Below the pieces are notes generated by a model. It was not told the origin of the DNA and did not search any database. It worked only from the letters and a program-made list of their open reading frames with translations. DNA of 64,000 bases, from positions 2,914,001 through 2,978,000 of the forward strand of contig JAPFFF010000001.1 in NCBI GenBank assembly GCA_039105265.1. The letters run 5' to 3'. This stretch comes from Tritrichomonas musculus. Its lineage: Eukaryota; Parabasalia; Tritrichomonadida; Tritrichomonadidae. The position numbers and the translations under genes were made by a program. Of this stretch, positions 56,049-64,000 are shown in pieces (the stretch's first letter is position 1; each line of letters starts with the position of its first letter).

Positions 56049-56658
56049 ATGTCTGACACATGCATTAATAAAGAGTTTAATATAAAATATGCAAATGCTA
56101 AAAAAATGATGATTCCCAAAGAACTAGGACGATACACTCTTCAAAAATTAATCATGCAATCTCCAAAATGCGTTGTTGTATCTTCAATATTTCCTGGTAC
56201 AACAGAAAAAGTAGCTATAAAATGCATCCCTATAGAAATTTTCAAGAAAATCGCTAAAGAAGACGATATCATGAAACAAATTAATCATCCAAATATTATA
56301 AAATATTATGATTCTTTTATGTATCCAAATCAAAACCCACGATTTTTTGCAATCGTTATGGCTCGAGGTGTTGACGACTTATACAATTACGTTGAAAGAA
56401 ACGGACCTCTACACGAAGAAATTGTTTGCCAAATAATGCGACAGGCATTAAATGCTGTTAGCTATCTCCATTCAAATCAAATTTGGCATAGAGATCTTAA
56501 GCTTGATAATATATTATTAATGGAAGAAGCTAGGAACGGATTTAAAATTGCTATCACAGATTTTGGCTTATCTGATAATTTCAACTGCGATGAATATACT
56601 GGAAAATGTTGCGGAACATTGGAATATGCGGCTCCTGAACTTGTTCAAAATTTGTACG
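56049..56658 (+). CDS. CAMK-like Ser/Thr protein kinase, exon 1
   Basis: ATG 56049 follows the TCACTTTTTT initiator. N-lobe: GRYTLQKLIMQSPKCVVVSS, the ATP-anchoring VAIKCIP lysine, and a Glu-containing helix C. C-lobe: YLHSNQIWHRDLKLDNILLM with the catalytic HRDLKLDN, ITDFGLSDNF with the Mg-binding DFG, and CGTLEYAAPELVQN. The open frame then runs into about 60 codons of non-kinase sequence and stops at 56843, which marks intron entry. A join after LY (about 56657/56658) to DSNKIDIWSMGV restores the family's spacing between APE and DIW. The glycine loop is weak. Substrate unknown. Confidence 0.8.
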
Positions 56659-56906
56659 GAGGACTTTGTTTTAAACTTAGAGCAGTGTGTTTGTATGATT
56701 TTAATTTCAATAGTTATTTGTTCATTTACTTCCATTCAATAAGTTTAATTTTAAACGTACCAATCATATTTTTATTTTGTGAATCGCCAGAGTTCAAATT
56801 AATTAGGATCAATAGTTTGTTAAAATTAAACATAATTGAATGAAATGCACACAAATAATTTATTGAAATTATTATTTATTTTTAGAGATTAAGTACTAAT
56901 ACTCAG
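56659..56906 (+). other. Intron in the kinase gene
   Basis: The 3' end is ACTAATACTCAG at 56895-56906, very close to the trichomonad branch-point/3' element ACTAACACACAG. The 5' end that keeps the frame and the kinase family spacing gives G|GAGGAC rather than GTATGT. The near-consensus GTACGG at 56654 would produce a stop with this 3' end. The 5' boundary is therefore uncertain. Confidence 0.55.
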
Positions 56907-57268
56907 ATAGTAATAAAATTGATATTTGGAGTATGGGAGTTGCAATGTATGCACTTTTATCCAAATCTATACCTTTTGATCCTTGCTCACAATACCAAAT
57001 CGAGAAACTCTTCGAGGGGGAAGTTAATTTTGATGCACCCGATGAAGATTTAGATGAAGAAGAGGAAAATTTCTTAGAAAACTTTAAAAATGTTTCAGAA
57101 GAGGCCAAAAATTTGATTCGACAAATGCTTTGTCCAAATCCAGAAGAAAGAATTTCAGCTGAAGAGGCTTTAGCTGATCCATGGTTCCAAATGTTCGAAA
57201 ATAATGCTGAAGCTCCAATTCAAGGAAATGATAATATTTTCAATGCAATAGAAGAAACTCAGCATTAA
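56907..57268 (+). CDS. CAMK-like protein kinase, exon 2
   Basis: Starts with DSNKIDIWSMGVAMYALLSK, the kinase subdomain IX Asp and helix F, followed by IPFDPCSQYQIEKLF. An acidic insert (DAPDEDLDEEEENFLENFKN) comes before the subdomain XI region LIRQMLCPNPEERISAEEAL, with its invariant Arg, and ADPWFQ. A 25-residue tail ends at 57268, directly followed by a tract of about 28 A. Together with exon 1 this gives a complete catalytic domain of about 320 residues. Confidence 0.8.
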
Positions 57269-57293
57269 AAAAAAAAAAAAAAAAAAAAAAAAA

Positions 57294-57911
57294 TGGATAA
57301 TAATAAAAAATTCTTTATACTATTCTTATTCAATTTATTTTATTAAATCATTAGTTTTGATTTCCTCATCTTTAAGCAAAATTTTAACCAAAACAATTTT
57401 TTTGAATACTTTATTTTCAATAGTGAAATCACTCTATTGACGATTTATCCTCTTTTTTTGAGAAAAAATTAATTTTTATACACCATTGTTTAATTCCATC
57501 GATAAGAGATTAATATCAAATTATAAGTTGACTTTAATTTAAAAAAATAAAAACTTTTATTTGAAAATCAAATCAATGATTTACATTCATTCAAAGGACT
57601 TCTTTTATATTATTCTAACTTAAAATTTGTCGAATCCTTTTGATATTTAAACATTAATGTGTTTTATATTTATGTGATTTTTGATTTGAATAACGTTATT
57701 TAATTTTTTTTGATGAGAGGAACTTTGGTAATAAATTATCTTATCAAAAAAATAACAATTGTTAGATATGATTCAATATTTGAATAAATAAATATTTTAC
57801 ACTATCAAATAATTTCAATTGCTACTATTCAATAATTCAATAAAAAATTTCAAAAATAAAAATATCAAATGCTTATAACACTGCTTTCATTTTTATACAA
57901 TTCAGAATACA
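57294..57911. other. Non-coding DNA and transporter promoter
   Basis: A+T-rich. GCTTTCATTTTTAT at about 57882-57895, some 20 bases before the ATG, is the initiator. It is the same string as in the Polinton promoter at 13.84 kb. Confidence 0.5.
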
Positions 57912-59207
57912 ATGAATAACTGTTTAAAACAATTTTGTTATGCACTAGTTATTATGTTAGGCACCATCACATATGGGACAATAATGTGCTATCCATCTCC
58001 AACAGGAAAAGAAATACGTTCTGCCCATCATTTAGCAGAAGATTCATTTAAATGGTCATTTTACAATGCAATATCATCATTATTTGCAATCTCAGGCCAT
58101 TTTATAACATCGTTACTCTTACATTTATTATCTAATTCTCGCAAAAAAGTTGTTTTCACTGGAGCATGCTTAGGAACAGCCATTTGGCTCCTAAATTGTT
58201 TAACTAAAATCAATATTTGGGCTGGAATTGCTATTCGTGCATTAATAGGAGTAATCATGGGAATCTTTTCATCAATTAGTTCTATATATCTCATTGAAAT
58301 TGCCCCTAAAGGACGAAAAGGAACATTCGCATGTCTAGGCCAAATTGGCTTTGTTATTGGACTGATTCTTTTTGACTTCCTCGGACCATCTTTATCATAC
58401 ATGCAATTAAATTACATTGGCGCGGCTATCTGTGCATTGCAAGCCTCACTAATATGGCTAATAGAAGAATCGCCACAAGTTGCCAACATTAATATTATCG
58501 AAAAACTTCAATCAAACCAACCTCACAAAAAATTTGATTACAAGCTTCTCTGCAAGAAAGACAACGTGATTGGCATTATATTTGGTGTTTTAATGATGCT
58601 CTTCCAACAGTTCTGCGGCATTAATGCAATACTCACAAATTTGGCTGATTTGCTAAGCAAATCAGGCCTCAATATTGATGGCAATTATCAAGCTGGCATT
58701 TCATCATGCTCACAGATAATTTCAATTTTTATTGGCGTTTTTATTCTTGATAAAATTGGAAGGAAAATTACATGGATAATTTCATGCGCAATGATTGTTG
58801 CTTTCTTGCTTGTTTTTGCTTTGTGTATCAAATATGATTTATCAAATTCTCTTCCATTGATTTGTATCTTTTTGTATCAGTTGGGATTCGGACTGGGAGT
58901 CGATCTTATCCCTTGGTTCGTAATCCCAGAATACTTTAATGATGATGCTCGGTCGCCGGCAATGATGATCGTTGTATCATCATATTGGATCTTCGCTTTT
59001 ATTATTATTTTATTGTGGCCTGCAATGAAGAAAAGTATGGGATTGTTTGGATTGTTGCTGTTCTACATGTTTATTGCTGTAACAGCTATCGTTTTTGGAA
59101 TTTTTAACATCTCTGAACCCACTCAATATGAAAATTTTGGCAAAGATGAGCAGAAGAAAGATGGAGAAGAAGAGACAAGTGATGAAATTGATCCAGAAGC
59201 TTTATAA
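57912..59207 (+). CDS. MFS sugar transporter
   Basis: 431 residues, about 12 membrane spans; a facilitator of the hexose-transporter family (Sugar_tr). Family marks: YLIEIAPKGRKGTFACLGQI (loop 4-5), LIWLIEESPQV (PESP-like, end of span 6), LFQQFCGINAILTNLADLL (QQ.SGIN region of span 7), LDKIGRKITW (loop 8-9), and GVDLIPWFVIPEYFNDDARS (span 10 region). Ends with an acidic Glu/Lys tail. It is the intact paralog of the relic at 39.8 kb. Sugar specificity cannot be read from sequence; plasma membrane expected. Confidence 0.9.
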   Translation: MNNCLKQFCYALVIMLGTITYGTIMCYPSPTGKEIRSAHHLAEDSFKWSFYNAISSLFAISGHFITSLLLHLLSNSRKKVVFTGACLGTAIWLLNCLTKINIWAGIAIRALIGVIMGIFSSISSIYLIEIAPKGRKGTFACLGQIGFVIGLILFDFLGPSLSYMQLNYIGAAICALQASLIWLIEESPQVANINIIEKLQSNQPHKKFDYKLLCKKDNVIGIIFGVLMMLFQQFCGINAILTNLADLLSKSGLNIDGNYQAGISSCSQIISIFIGVFILDKIGRKITWIISCAMIVAFLLVFALCIKYDLSNSLPLICIFLYQLGFGLGVDLIPWFVIPEYFNDDARSPAMMIVVSSYWIFAFIIILLWPAMKKSMGLFGLLLFYMFIAVTAIVFGIFNISEPTQYENFGKDEQKKDGEEETSDEIDPEAL

Positions 59208-59619
59208 TCGTTATATTTATTAAAATTATTGTTAAGTAATAAAAACCAATCAGATTATTTAATTAATATTTTTTATGCCTTTCATTAATAAGATAATTAA
59301 ATAAAATATTCAAATAAAGGATGAATTTTTTTATGCTTAAAAAGTGCAATAATAAAAAAAATTATTTTTTTTTTTAAATTAATTTCATATCATGTTTCTT
59401 CTATAATAAAACATGCATCATTTCTGAATTAACATGTTATTTAACACCAGTTATTTCACGATATTCATTCTGCTCTTGTTTGAAGAGGAAATCGAAATTA
59501 TGAATGAAAAAATTGCATTTTCCCCAGCTTTTTGAAATACCGATATTCTAATGCTTTGAAAGAATAAGAAAGATGCGAAATAGTGAGAAAAAAATAATAC
59601 TTTTTATTATACTTATAAA
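59208..59619. other. Non-coding DNA between convergent genes
   Basis: A+T-rich 3' flanks. Nothing recognised. Confidence 0.5.
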
Positions 59620-61611
59620 TTACATGATATTTCCTTTTTCATAAAGTTCGTTATTTATTTCTTTCAAAAAGTCAGGAGGCAACTTAATAATTTTTCTATC
59701 GTAAGTCATCAGGCCATTAATTTCCAATTCGACGTCAGTCAATTGCGTGTAAACCGTTGCGCAAAGGCCTTTTTCAATGTATGGCATCACCTCGTATCTG
59801 AACAAATCCGCATAGCCTTTTTGAAGGCCCGCAAGTGAACTGAATTCTTTATAACCGAAAGATCCGTTAGGATAAAATAGATGGCTATCGTCTGCACGAT
59901 AAGAATAACCGCCAAACTCACTCAAAATAAGGGCACGTTTATCGGTTTCAGGGACCTCAATTGAGATATTTTGATAATAAATATGAGGTGATAAAAATTG
60001 ACCTATATTTTCACCTTGATCGTAAAAACCGCTCGTGCTATCAATTGGTCTTGAACCATCAAGTTTTTCTCTAATCAACTTTGTCAATCTGACGCTGTCA
60101 AATTGACCCCAGCCCTCATTAAATAACGTCCACAAACCGATAGAAACAACGTTATACAAACTTTTGATTGAATTTTCAATGAACCTCTCAAATTGAAGCC
60201 TGGCTTTCAAATCACTTCGATGCAGCATCTCATGGCCAACATCAGTGGAATCAATGACATCTGTTTTGTAACGATGGCTGTGAGGAGCGGCGCCGTTTAC
60301 AATGTCCTGCCAGACGATCAAACCGAGACGATCACAATGGTAATAAAAAAGTGACGGCTCAATTTTGATGTGTTTACGAATCATGTTAAAACCGCATTTC
60401 TTAACGTACTCAATATCAAATAGCATGGCTTTTTCAGAGGGCGGCGAAAGGTTGCTCTCGGGCCAGTAACCTTGGTCAAGCAAGCCGCTCATGAAGTACG
60501 GCCGGCCATTTAATGTTAACCGTTTATGACCGTTAACCAATTTGACATCGAACTCTCTCATTCCGAAATACGAATAAACCTCATCGTCACCGATCTGTAT
60601 GACGAAATCATACAAATTCGGTTTCTCAGGTGACCAAAGGTCAATTTGAACATCATTGAATTTCATTTCAATTTCGTTCTCGCTTTTCTTTCTCTTTTCA
60701 TCCATCGAAAAGATAACTTTAGAGTGGTCGTTCTTGTCAAAAACAGAAACCTTCACTCTTTTCACGGCTTCTTCTTTCGACTGGACATAGTCATATCTCA
60801 AAGTGACACTTTTTGACTTCACATTCGGAGTGATTTGAATGCCTTTGATGTAGTCACTCGGAGTCGACTCGAGCCAGATTGTCTGCCAGATTCCAGAGCA
60901 CGACGTGTAGTAAATGCGTGTCGGTTTTAACGTCTGCTTGCCGATAGGCTGAAGATCAGTATCCGTCGGATCTTTGACTGAAATGACGATCAAATTTTGA
61001 CCATAATGGACAAATTTTGTGATTTCAATTGAGGTAGGTATATAACCGATTTCGCCGTTAAAACAGTTATGACCGTTAATTGAAAGGTTTACATAATAAT
61101 CACAGGCATCGATATTCAGAAAAAGTCGGCCTTTAGAACGAATAAATTCTTCCTTTTCTTTGTCAATTTCGAATATTTTCGAAAATGGTGAATTTGAATC
61201 GATTTTGATCGTCTTTTTGTAAACAAGTGTTTCTTGTGGCTGGAGAACATGGTTGACACCACTTAAACTTGATTCAGGTGGAAATGGAACTAATATTTGA
61301 CCTGATAAAATCGTTGTTTCCTTTTCATCGATTTTGCAAGTGATCTCATAATCCCATAAACCATTTAAATTAAAAAAAGTTGAATTTTTGCGTCTAAATT
61401 GAGGCCTAGGATAGTTTGGTAGTGGAATAGGCCCTTCATAAAAACCTGTGCTAAGTTCATTGATCTTTCTTGGAAACCGAATTTTCATTGATATATTACA
61501 TCCAGAAAATGCATTAAAATCGCTGTTTAAAATAAAAACAATTGAAATTAATGCCACTATTGCGTTGGTAAAATGATTGATCCATTCAACCATTTTATCA
61601 AAATCAATCAT
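59620..61611 (-). CDS. Glycoside hydrolase family 2 (beta-glucuronidase/galactosidase-like)
   Basis: 663 residues. One N-terminal hydrophobic segment (AIVALISIVFILNSDFNAF) suggests a signal anchor and a lysosomal or surface site. Then come the GH2 sugar-binding domain (PNYPRPQFRRKNSTFFNLNG, LWDYE), an Ig-like domain, and a TIM barrel from about residue 370. Catalytic signs: GFNMIRKHIKIEP, LIVWQDIVNGAAP, the acid/base Glu in IGLWTLFNEGWGQFD (Asn-Glu), and the nucleophile Glu in LILSEFGGYSYR. The C-terminus is short compared with bacterial LacZ and ends after PPDFLKEINNELYEKGN. Exact sugar unknown; the length is nearest to beta-glucuronidases. Several NxS/T sites fit secretion. Confidence 0.9.
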   Translation of the reverse strand: MIDFDKMVEWINHFTNAIVALISIVFILNSDFNAFSGCNISMKIRFPRKINELSTGFYEGPIPLPNYPRPQFRRKNSTFFNLNGLWDYEITCKIDEKETTILSGQILVPFPPESSLSGVNHVLQPQETLVYKKTIKIDSNSPFSKIFEIDKEKEEFIRSKGRLFLNIDACDYYVNLSINGHNCFNGEIGYIPTSIEITKFVHYGQNLIVISVKDPTDTDLQPIGKQTLKPTRIYYTSCSGIWQTIWLESTPSDYIKGIQITPNVKSKSVTLRYDYVQSKEEAVKRVKVSVFDKNDHSKVIFSMDEKRKKSENEIEMKFNDVQIDLWSPEKPNLYDFVIQIGDDEVYSYFGMREFDVKLVNGHKRLTLNGRPYFMSGLLDQGYWPESNLSPPSEKAMLFDIEYVKKCGFNMIRKHIKIEPSLFYYHCDRLGLIVWQDIVNGAAPHSHRYKTDVIDSTDVGHEMLHRSDLKARLQFERFIENSIKSLYNVVSIGLWTLFNEGWGQFDSVRLTKLIREKLDGSRPIDSTSGFYDQGENIGQFLSPHIYYQNISIEVPETDKRALILSEFGGYSYRADDSHLFYPNGSFGYKEFSSLAGLQKGYADLFRYEVMPYIEKGLCATVYTQLTDVELEINGLMTYDRKIIKLPPDFLKEINNELYEKGNIM

Positions 61612-62192
61612 TCAAAAAAATAAAAGAAATTCTATGAGTCTTTTCAAAATTGAATACTTATTTAATATTTTTCTTTGTTTAACAATTTGAAAAAAAAAAA
61701 ACATCTAACTCTTACAAGTTAAATTCAAGAATTGCATTTTATATAATTATATGTTTTATTTTCTTAAAAGACCAATCAACACAGTTTTTTTTATTATTAT
61801 TTAAATAAATATGAACATTTAGATCATTGCTAAATAATTAAAAGCTGTTAAAAACATTTGTTTGACTAATTTATATGTTTAACCTTTGATCCAATTCTTA
61901 AAGTTAAAATCAAATATAATAAATGTAATATTTCAAATATAAATGAAATAATCATTGCATTAAAAGCCATTTTACATCAAAACTTTTTGTTGTATTATTT
62001 TTAACCAAAAAGTAAGTGCAATTAAACTACATCGATCAACATAGAATTTTTTTTTCCAAAAAACTTGTGAAAAAATCATATGACATTTTTTTAAAATTTT
62101 CAATTTTTAGCACATAAGATTGAATGTCTTATTTTATGAAAATTTTGAAGATGAAATGAATTCATTTTTATTTTTGGGAATCTCGGACTAAG
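61612..62192. other. Non-coding DNA
   Basis: A+T-rich region between divergent genes. TTCATTTTTA at about 62161 is the probable initiator of the downstream gene. Confidence 0.5.
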
Positions 62193-62690
62193 ATGCCTAT
62201 TCCGAGAAAACCCCAAAATGATTTTTTCCTTCCCCAAACTTCATTTTATGATGTTTTCAATGTCGAAAACAACAATGTGCTATTAAATTACTATTTGGAC
62301 GATAACAATCAAGATGATGATAATTTTGATTCATCTTTATTTGATACTTACATCTTTTCTAGAGTTAATTTTTATTATGAGTATACATACGAATCAAATC
62401 AAACAGAATCATATGATGAAGTATTTGCTCAAGAATGTTCTACGGACAGATATATTTTTTTGGATGATCTCTTTTGCCTACTAATTATCAATGATATCTT
62501 AAAAAAATTTGAAGATGACTTCAAAAAGAATAAATTCATACTTGAAATGTTTAAGAAAATCCAATGTACAAATAGTGCAAAAAGAATTCAAAGATTAAAA
62601 TTCTTAACAAATCAAAATCAACAAATGCTTTATTTAAATAGGTTAAAAACACGTAAATGGAAGCCAAACATTTGGCTTCAAAGAAGTTAA
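62193..62690 (+). CDS. Protein of unknown function, 165 residues
   Basis: ATG 62193, about 25 bases after a TTCATTTTTA initiator. The first 85 residues are acidic, Asn/Asp/Tyr-rich (YYLDDNNQDDDNFDSSLFDT). The second half is helical and basic towards the end (KRIQRLKFLTNQNQQMLYLN, KTRKWKPNIWLQRS). No domain recognised; probably nuclear or cytoplasmic. Confidence 0.6.
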   Translation: MPIPRKPQNDFFLPQTSFYDVFNVENNNVLLNYYLDDNNQDDDNFDSSLFDTYIFSRVNFYYEYTYESNQTESYDEVFAQECSTDRYIFLDDLFCLLIINDILKKFEDDFKKNKFILEMFKKIQCTNSAKRIQRLKFLTNQNQQMLYLNRLKTRKWKPNIWLQRS

Positions 62691-62996
62691 TATATGTTCA
62701 ATTAACATATATATAGAACAAAACATTGATGAAACAAAAAATAAAAAATATAATATTATAAAAATCTTCTTGAATTCTTTTTGAAACTTTTATATTAATT
62801 AAGCTTGTAAAATATACCCAAATGTAAAAAAAGACCTGGTCTTGGTGATTCTTTCTGGTCTTTTGGCGATTTTAATAAATCTTTTAAAAAGTTATTTCTT
62901 ATGAATTATTAAATAAAATGATTAAATGATATTTGATTAAATAATAATTCAATTTACGAATCAACATTCAATAAATTCAATGAATTTATTTAATTA

Positions 62997-63101
62997 CTCG
63001 GCTATATATATTCATAAAAATATAAATACTATTAATATTTCAATGCATTATTTATTATTCGGCTATATATATTCATAAAAATAAAAATACTATTAATATT
63101 T
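62997..63101. repeat. 60-bp tandem duplication
   Basis: TCGGCTATATATATTCATAA and about 25 further bases occur at 62999 and again exactly 60 bases later with one or two differences. Confidence 0.8.
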
Positions 63102-63255
63102 TAAATACATTTTATATCGGTATATATTTAAAATATAAATGAAAAAAAAATTATTTTCAATTGAAAAAATGCTTTTATTGATTTTATTATATATTTATAT
63201 CTTATTTTTATATATATATATATATATGATATTTTGAAAGCTTTACAAATCACCA

Positions 63256-63279
63256 TCGCCAAAAAAACCGTTTTGGTGA
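63256..63279. repeat. Palindrome TCGCCAAAA...TTTTGGTGA
   Basis: Short hairpin with about nine paired bases on each side. Confidence 0.7.
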
Positions 63280-63318
63280 TCTCCAAAATATATGTAAACT
63301 ATTCAAAATTGAATGCTG

Positions 63319-63351
63319 TCGCCAAAAGCCCAAGACCTGGGCTTTTGGTGA
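63319..63351. repeat. Strong 14-bp-stem palindrome
   Basis: TCGCCAAAAGCCCA pairs with TGGGCTTTTGGTGA around a five-base loop (AGACC). Confidence 0.85.
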
Positions 63352-63596
63352 AATCGGTTATTTGGCTTTTCATCGTCAATATAAATGAGCTTTTTATTAT
63401 TATTTTATATGATATATTATACAAATCATACAATTATTTTGTAATATTCAAAAAATAACATTTTTTTACTGAGAAAATCTTATCGATTATTAATATGACT
63501 TTTGATAAAACTCATTTAATTCCTCTTTCAAATAATTCAATGGTTTATGACAATAATAAATATTAATAAAATTTATTTGACAATAATATGGTTACA

Positions 63597-63638
63597 TTTG
63601 GTGATTTTTAAAACCCAAAAAACGTTTATTTCACCAAA
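63597..63638. repeat. Palindrome TTTGGTGA...TCACCAAA
   Basis: Eight-base arms around a 26-base centre. Confidence 0.7.
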
Positions 63639-64000
63639 TTTACAAGCTTATATTAATTGCATTATTGTCAATTTTTATTAATTCATCATTTGTATAAATG
63701 CAAAATAATGAGGCTAATTTTTGAAATTAGTTTAATTTTTTGTTCATTAATGATAATGATAAAAAAGATGATAAATATGGTATCAATTTTAGTGATGATA
63801 TTGATATTAATGATTATAATATAAAAGAATTTGAGATTACTAAGTTGTTTGATCTTGATGTTCAAAAATATCATGAACATCAAAATAAATGGCATAGTTA
63901 TAATTGTTCAATTACTGATTTTTTTTAATTAATAAACGATAAATTTATTAATGATTGCAATGCTGAAAAGAATGACAAACTTAAAAACAGCGAATAATTT

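Larger units (their letters stand above)
62691..64000. other. Gene-poor end with repeats
   Basis: A+T-rich DNA with a cluster of TCRCCAAAA/TTTTGGYGA palindromes (62825-63638) and a 60-base tandem duplication. An open stretch near 63743-63928 (acidic, DDKYGINFSDDIDINDYN) lacks an ATG and could be a fragment of a gene. Confidence 0.5.

Noticed and set aside
57265-57293. Poly(A) tract after the kinase stop as a sign of a retrocopy
   Set aside because: The kinase gene contains an intron; similar A tracts occur at 35.64 and 43.98 kb, so it is probably a simple homopolymer.

Overview
The window looks like parabasalid DNA, most likely Tritrichomonas foetus or a close relative. It is about three-quarters A+T. 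It carries a DUF3447/ankyrin gene fused to BspA-type leucine-rich repeats, a trichomonad-style histone H3, a mariner relic and a Polinton/Maverick. Start codons sit 10-30 bases downstream of a TCA(C/T)TTTT initiator, the known trichomonad Inr (TCAYW). One kinase intron ends in ACTAATACTCAG, close to the trichomonad 3' splice element. The species is inferred, not proven.

Layout. (1) 1 to about 25.6 kb is the right-hand part of a Polinton that runs off the left edge. From left to right it has a fibre-like protein, a block of small basic and DNA-binding proteins, a small membrane protein, protein-primed DNA polymerase B, a KilA-N protein, several coiled-coil proteins, a type I membrane glycoprotein with a Ser/Pro stalk, an SF3 helicase, a tandem family of coiled-coil proteins, a DDE integrase, and a large charged protein with a partner next to the end. 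PolB, helicase and integrase are open throughout; perhaps two or three breaks are visible in the rest. Major capsid, packaging ATPase and protease genes are not in view and may lie left of the window. Genes right of about 7.7 kb mostly share a Myb-site-plus-Inr promoter block; genes left of it do not.

(2) 25.6-37 kb is host DNA: a Mutator-like MITE with an 11-bp target duplication, then the strangest region of the window. An ankyrin gene (26.97-31.56 kb) consists of 24 intact ankyrin modules, each separated by about 100 bases of stop-filled, mutually related A+T-rich spacer. A second gene (32.07-35.31 kb, reverse strand) is a DUF3447-ankyrin-LRR fusion interrupted once by a spacer of the same family. 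The spacers have no GT-AG ends and no trichomonad intron signals. This is the best candidate for an undescribed system.

(3) 37-64 kb is ordinary host DNA with transposon litter: a 3'-truncated mariner, hAT fragments, a decayed sugar transporter and its intact paralog, histone H3, a Frag1/DRAM-type membrane protein, a 1445-residue helical protein of unknown role, a ubiquitin/ubiquitin-like fusion lying between two 130-base inverted repeats, a CAMK-like kinase split by one intron, and a GH2 glycosidase. The last 1.3 kb holds a cluster of palindromes. No tRNA, rRNA or CRISPR array was seen.
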